DNA of 64,000 bases, from positions 1 through 64,000 of the forward strand of contig CAJXJK010000004.1 of the NCBI GenBank assembly GCA_913054135.1. Direction: 5' to 3'. The translations under genes were made by a program, and so were the position numbers. Positions 62,283 to 64,000 of the stretch are shown here, piece by piece (the stretch's first letter is position 1; every line of letters begins with the position of its first letter). Source of the stretch: an uncultured Flavobacteriales bacterium. Its GTDB lineage: Bacteria; Bacteroidota; Bacteroidia; Flavobacteriales_D; Crocinitomicaceae. Under the pieces are notes generated by a model. That model saw only the letters and a list, made by a program, of their open reading frames with translations. It was not told where the DNA came from and did no database searches.

Positions 62283-63257
62283 TTATTTGACGATAGTTAC
62301 ATCAATTTTCTCGCCGCAATTGAAATGACCTTTAGGGCAAGAAGCTTTTCCATGTAATCCGCATGGTCGGCAATCGAGTTTTTCTGCAACTTCAACCGTT
62401 TTAGAAGCGTCTGATAAAGGACCGAATCCAAAACCAGGAATAGTTGAACAGAAAAAGGCCGTAACACTAGCATTCATGGCAGATGCGAGATGCAGAGGTG
62501 CCGAATCATTCACATACGTCATTGACGCCTTCGATATTAAATAGGCTGATTCAAGTAAATTGGTGCTTCCAGCCGAACACACCCAATTTTTATGGTTTGA
62601 AGCTCTACCAATCTCACACAAATATTCAATATCAGATTTAGCTCCTATAAAAAAGACAGTTTGATCTAAGTGTTGATTCAAAAGTTCAACCCATTTTGAT
62701 TTAGGCAATTGCTTTGTGGCCCATACTGAAGAAGGAGCCATCACAATATAATCTTCAGGAAGACCTGCTTCTTCTATCTTCTGAATTTGTTCTGAAGTTG
62801 GATATAGTTTCGGTTTTGCCTGTTTATAATCACCTATGGCTAATAAGAGTGCGTGATTTCTCTCAACTTCGTGTTTCCCATTGCCTATTTCATGATTAAC
62901 CTTATGATGAAAAGAAAAGGATAATGGATTTTTCTTAAATCCCACGATTTGTTTGGCCTTACTCTTCCACGATAAATAACCACTTGAAGAGAAACGTTGA
63001 AGATTTAAGAGGACATCATAGTTGCGTTCCCTAATTAGCTTAGCTAAGTGTTTAAGATTTGCGTATTTATTGTTTTTCTTATCCCAAACGAGAACACGTC
63101 TAATATGAGGATGTCCAACCAACAAACCGTCATTTCCCTTTCTTACTAAGAAATCAATTTTTGCAGTAGGTTCTTTTTCTATTATTGATTCAATCAAAGC
63201 CGTAGCTAAAATCACATCTCCAATAAAGGCAGTTTGTATGATTAAATAAGTTTTCAA
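62283..63257 (-). CDS. Glycosyltransferase family 9 (heptosyltransferase-like)
   Basis: 324 residues. An N-terminal Rossmann-like half (QTAFIGDVILATALIESI) and a C-terminal half with VMAPSSVWATKQLPKSKWVELL and the family-9 motif MTYVNDSAPLHLASAMNA (about 250-267). It probably adds a sugar to lipopolysaccharide or a related glycan at the cytosolic face of the inner membrane. Cys-rich end (CRPCGLHGKASCPKGHFNCGE) is usual for WaaF/WaaC-like proteins. It abuts the thioesterase gene (start and stop adjacent) and is separated by 56 bases from the export operon. Confidence 0.88.
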   Translation of the reverse strand: MKTYLIIQTAFIGDVILATALIESIIEKEPTAKIDFLVRKGNDGLLVGHPHIRRVLVWDKKNNKYANLKHLAKLIRERNYDVLLNLQRFSSSGYLSWKSKAKQIVGFKKNPLSFSFHHKVNHEIGNGKHEVERNHALLLAIGDYKQAKPKLYPTSEQIQKIEEAGLPEDYIVMAPSSVWATKQLPKSKWVELLNQHLDQTVFFIGAKSDIEYLCEIGRASNHKNWVCSAGSTNLLESAYLISKASMTYVNDSAPLHLASAMNASVTAFFCSTIPGFGFGPLSDASKTVEVAEKLDCRPCGLHGKASCPKGHFNCGEKIDVTIVK

Positions 63258-63653
63258 TTATTCTTCAAGATGTTGGTATTTCTTACGAACTTCTTCACCA
63301 ATAGGAATCGGAGTTCCGCTTTCGTCAATTCTTACGAAAATAAAAATAGTTGAGCACACCAGTTTTTCTTCACCAGTGTAAAAGTTGTAGCCTCTTGCTT
63401 CAATATAAACAGTAACAGATGTTCTACCCATTTTCTGAACTTCACCATAAATATTGACTTGATTTCCAATTTTTACTGGGCGCTCAAAGTTAGTCTCGTC
63501 AATCTTGACGGTTACCATATTTGGATTTTCACAGATGCTGCATGCCCAAGTGGCTGCAGTTTCATCTAGCCAGGATAGCATTATTCCTCCAAACAGGTTT
63601 CCATGAACACCAATGTCTTTGCCCATGCATAATTTTATTGCTAGTTTTTCCAT
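63258..63653 (-). CDS. Acyl-CoA thioesterase (hotdog fold, YciA-like)
   Basis: 131 residues, one hotdog domain. The signature GNLFGGIMLSWLDETAA carries the catalytic Asp (at about residue 30), followed by a central beta-hairpin VTVYIEARGYN. It hydrolyses medium- to long-chain acyl-CoA; the exact substrate cannot be read. It overlaps the glycosyltransferase on its upstream side by one base and abuts the GT9 gene on the other, so the three are probably one unit. Confidence 0.88.
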   Translation of the reverse strand: MEKLAIKLCMGKDIGVHGNLFGGIMLSWLDETAATWACSICENPNMVTVKIDETNFERPVKIGNQVNIYGEVQKMGRTSVTVYIEARGYNFYTGEEKLVCSTIFIFVRIDESGTPIPIGEEVRKKYQHLEE

Positions 63654-64000
63654 TACTTCACTATTGCTATTAAATTTTCAACCCACATTTCATTGCTAAA
63701 TGAAAGACCTATTTCATGACTTCTTTTACCCATTGCAACTAATTCACTATCATTCATTTTTGTGAATTTCAACATTGCTTCTTTTATTGCCTTAACACTA
63801 CCTGATTTTATTTCAAATCCATTGTCTTTCAAATAGGTGTGCTTTGCCCCTACTCTTTCAGAAACAATCATGGGAAATCCGCTTAGCGCGAACTCTTGCA
63901 CAGTTACTCCCCATGGCTCAAATTTGCTAGGTAATATATAAACTCCAGATCCTTCGAGATATTTCCCCATCTCTGTCGGTTGAATGAATCCAAAATGACT
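63653..64000 (-). CDS. Glycosyltransferase family 4 protein, N-terminus outside the window
   Basis: Partial: the frame is open to the window edge (ten codons beyond the first Met at 63970), and its visible part is only the C-terminal 115 residues. It holds the GT4 nucleotide-sugar motif PSKFEPWGVTVQEFALSGFP (E-x7-E type), then a helix AIKEAMLKFTKM and the closing segment. Normal GT4 proteins are about 350-400 residues, so about two thirds of the gene lies beyond base 64000. The ATG at 63970 is therefore not its start. Confidence 0.85.
   Translation of the reverse strand, partial: SHFGFIQPTEMGKYLEGSGVYILPSKFEPWGVTVQEFALSGFPMIVSERVGAKHTYLKDNGFEIKSGSVKAIKEAMLKFTKMNDSELVAMGKRSHEIGLSFSNEMWVENLIAIVK

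Overview
The window comes from an AT-rich marine-type member of the Bacteroidota, most likely Flavobacteriales. The evidence is type IX secretion (T9SS) sorting domains, a PorP/SprF-like protein, Gln-ending signal peptides, TAnnTTTG-type -7 promoter elements, almost no Shine-Dalgarno sequences, and bifunctional HisB, HisIE and DAHP synthase-chorismate mutase. No rRNA, tRNA, CRISPR array or IS transposase was seen.

Region 1 (1-16,134) is the most unusual part. Ten complete sites and one truncated site look like integron attC recombination sites, and they separate ten gene-cassette-like units. Each unit begins with GTT plus about 7 cassette-specific bases and ends with the reverse complement of that start. 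Eight of the nine units that can be fully tested match at 9 or 10 of 10 bases, and the ninth matches at 8 of 10. Inner arms (GTAAAG...CTTTAC) flank divergent centres. No integrase lies in the window, so this is a CALIN-like array or one end of a chromosomal integron. Cargo: a 5.6-kb four-gene cassette headed by a secreted beta-propeller/caspase-like protein, a TPR-SpoIIE phosphatase, a second propeller-caspase protein, a reverse-oriented membrane protein, an HMA-CDF transporter, lipoproteins, a lipoprotein with an ExbD-like end, and two sister non-coding cassettes.

Region 2 (16,135-23,379) is a complete histidine operon, hisGDCB-HAF-IE, behind a classical attenuator: a TAnnTTTG promoter, a 20-residue leader peptide with His-His-His-His-Leu-His, alternative pairings and a perfect 13-bp terminator. 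It ends in a 42-bp perfect palindrome centred on the hisIE stop codon.

Region 3 (23,380-45,886) is ordinary chromosomal backbone: small lipoproteins, a frameshifted membrane gene, T9SS cargo with a duplicated DUF4397, a membrane protein with two RanBP2-type zinc fingers, Tag glycosylase, a DEAD-box helicase, PorP/SprF next to a 1,791-residue repeat adhesin, PaaG/PaaH-like enzymes, an SDR, Ogt, and a VWA protein.

Region 4 (45,917-55,066) holds aromatic amino-acid synthesis. A complete trpEGDCFBA operon (minus strand) diverges from a DAHP synthase-chorismate mutase/aroA operon (plus strand). Both have ribosome-mediated attenuators: the trp leader has Trp-Trp-Trp, and the aro leader has Trp-Asn-Trp-Phe. 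A 17-bp dyad lies almost exactly midway between the two leader start codons. A dispersed REP-like element supplies the C-terminus of trpF.

Region 5 (55,059-64,000) has a sensor histidine kinase and a compact minus-strand operon that looks like a polysaccharide synthesis/export system: a TolC-like protein fused to a glycosidase-like barrel, an HlyD-like adaptor, a zinc-ribbon (TackOD1-like) protein with a degenerate GGDEF-like end, and a processive GT2 synthase. A GT9, a hotdog thioesterase and a truncated GT4 follow.
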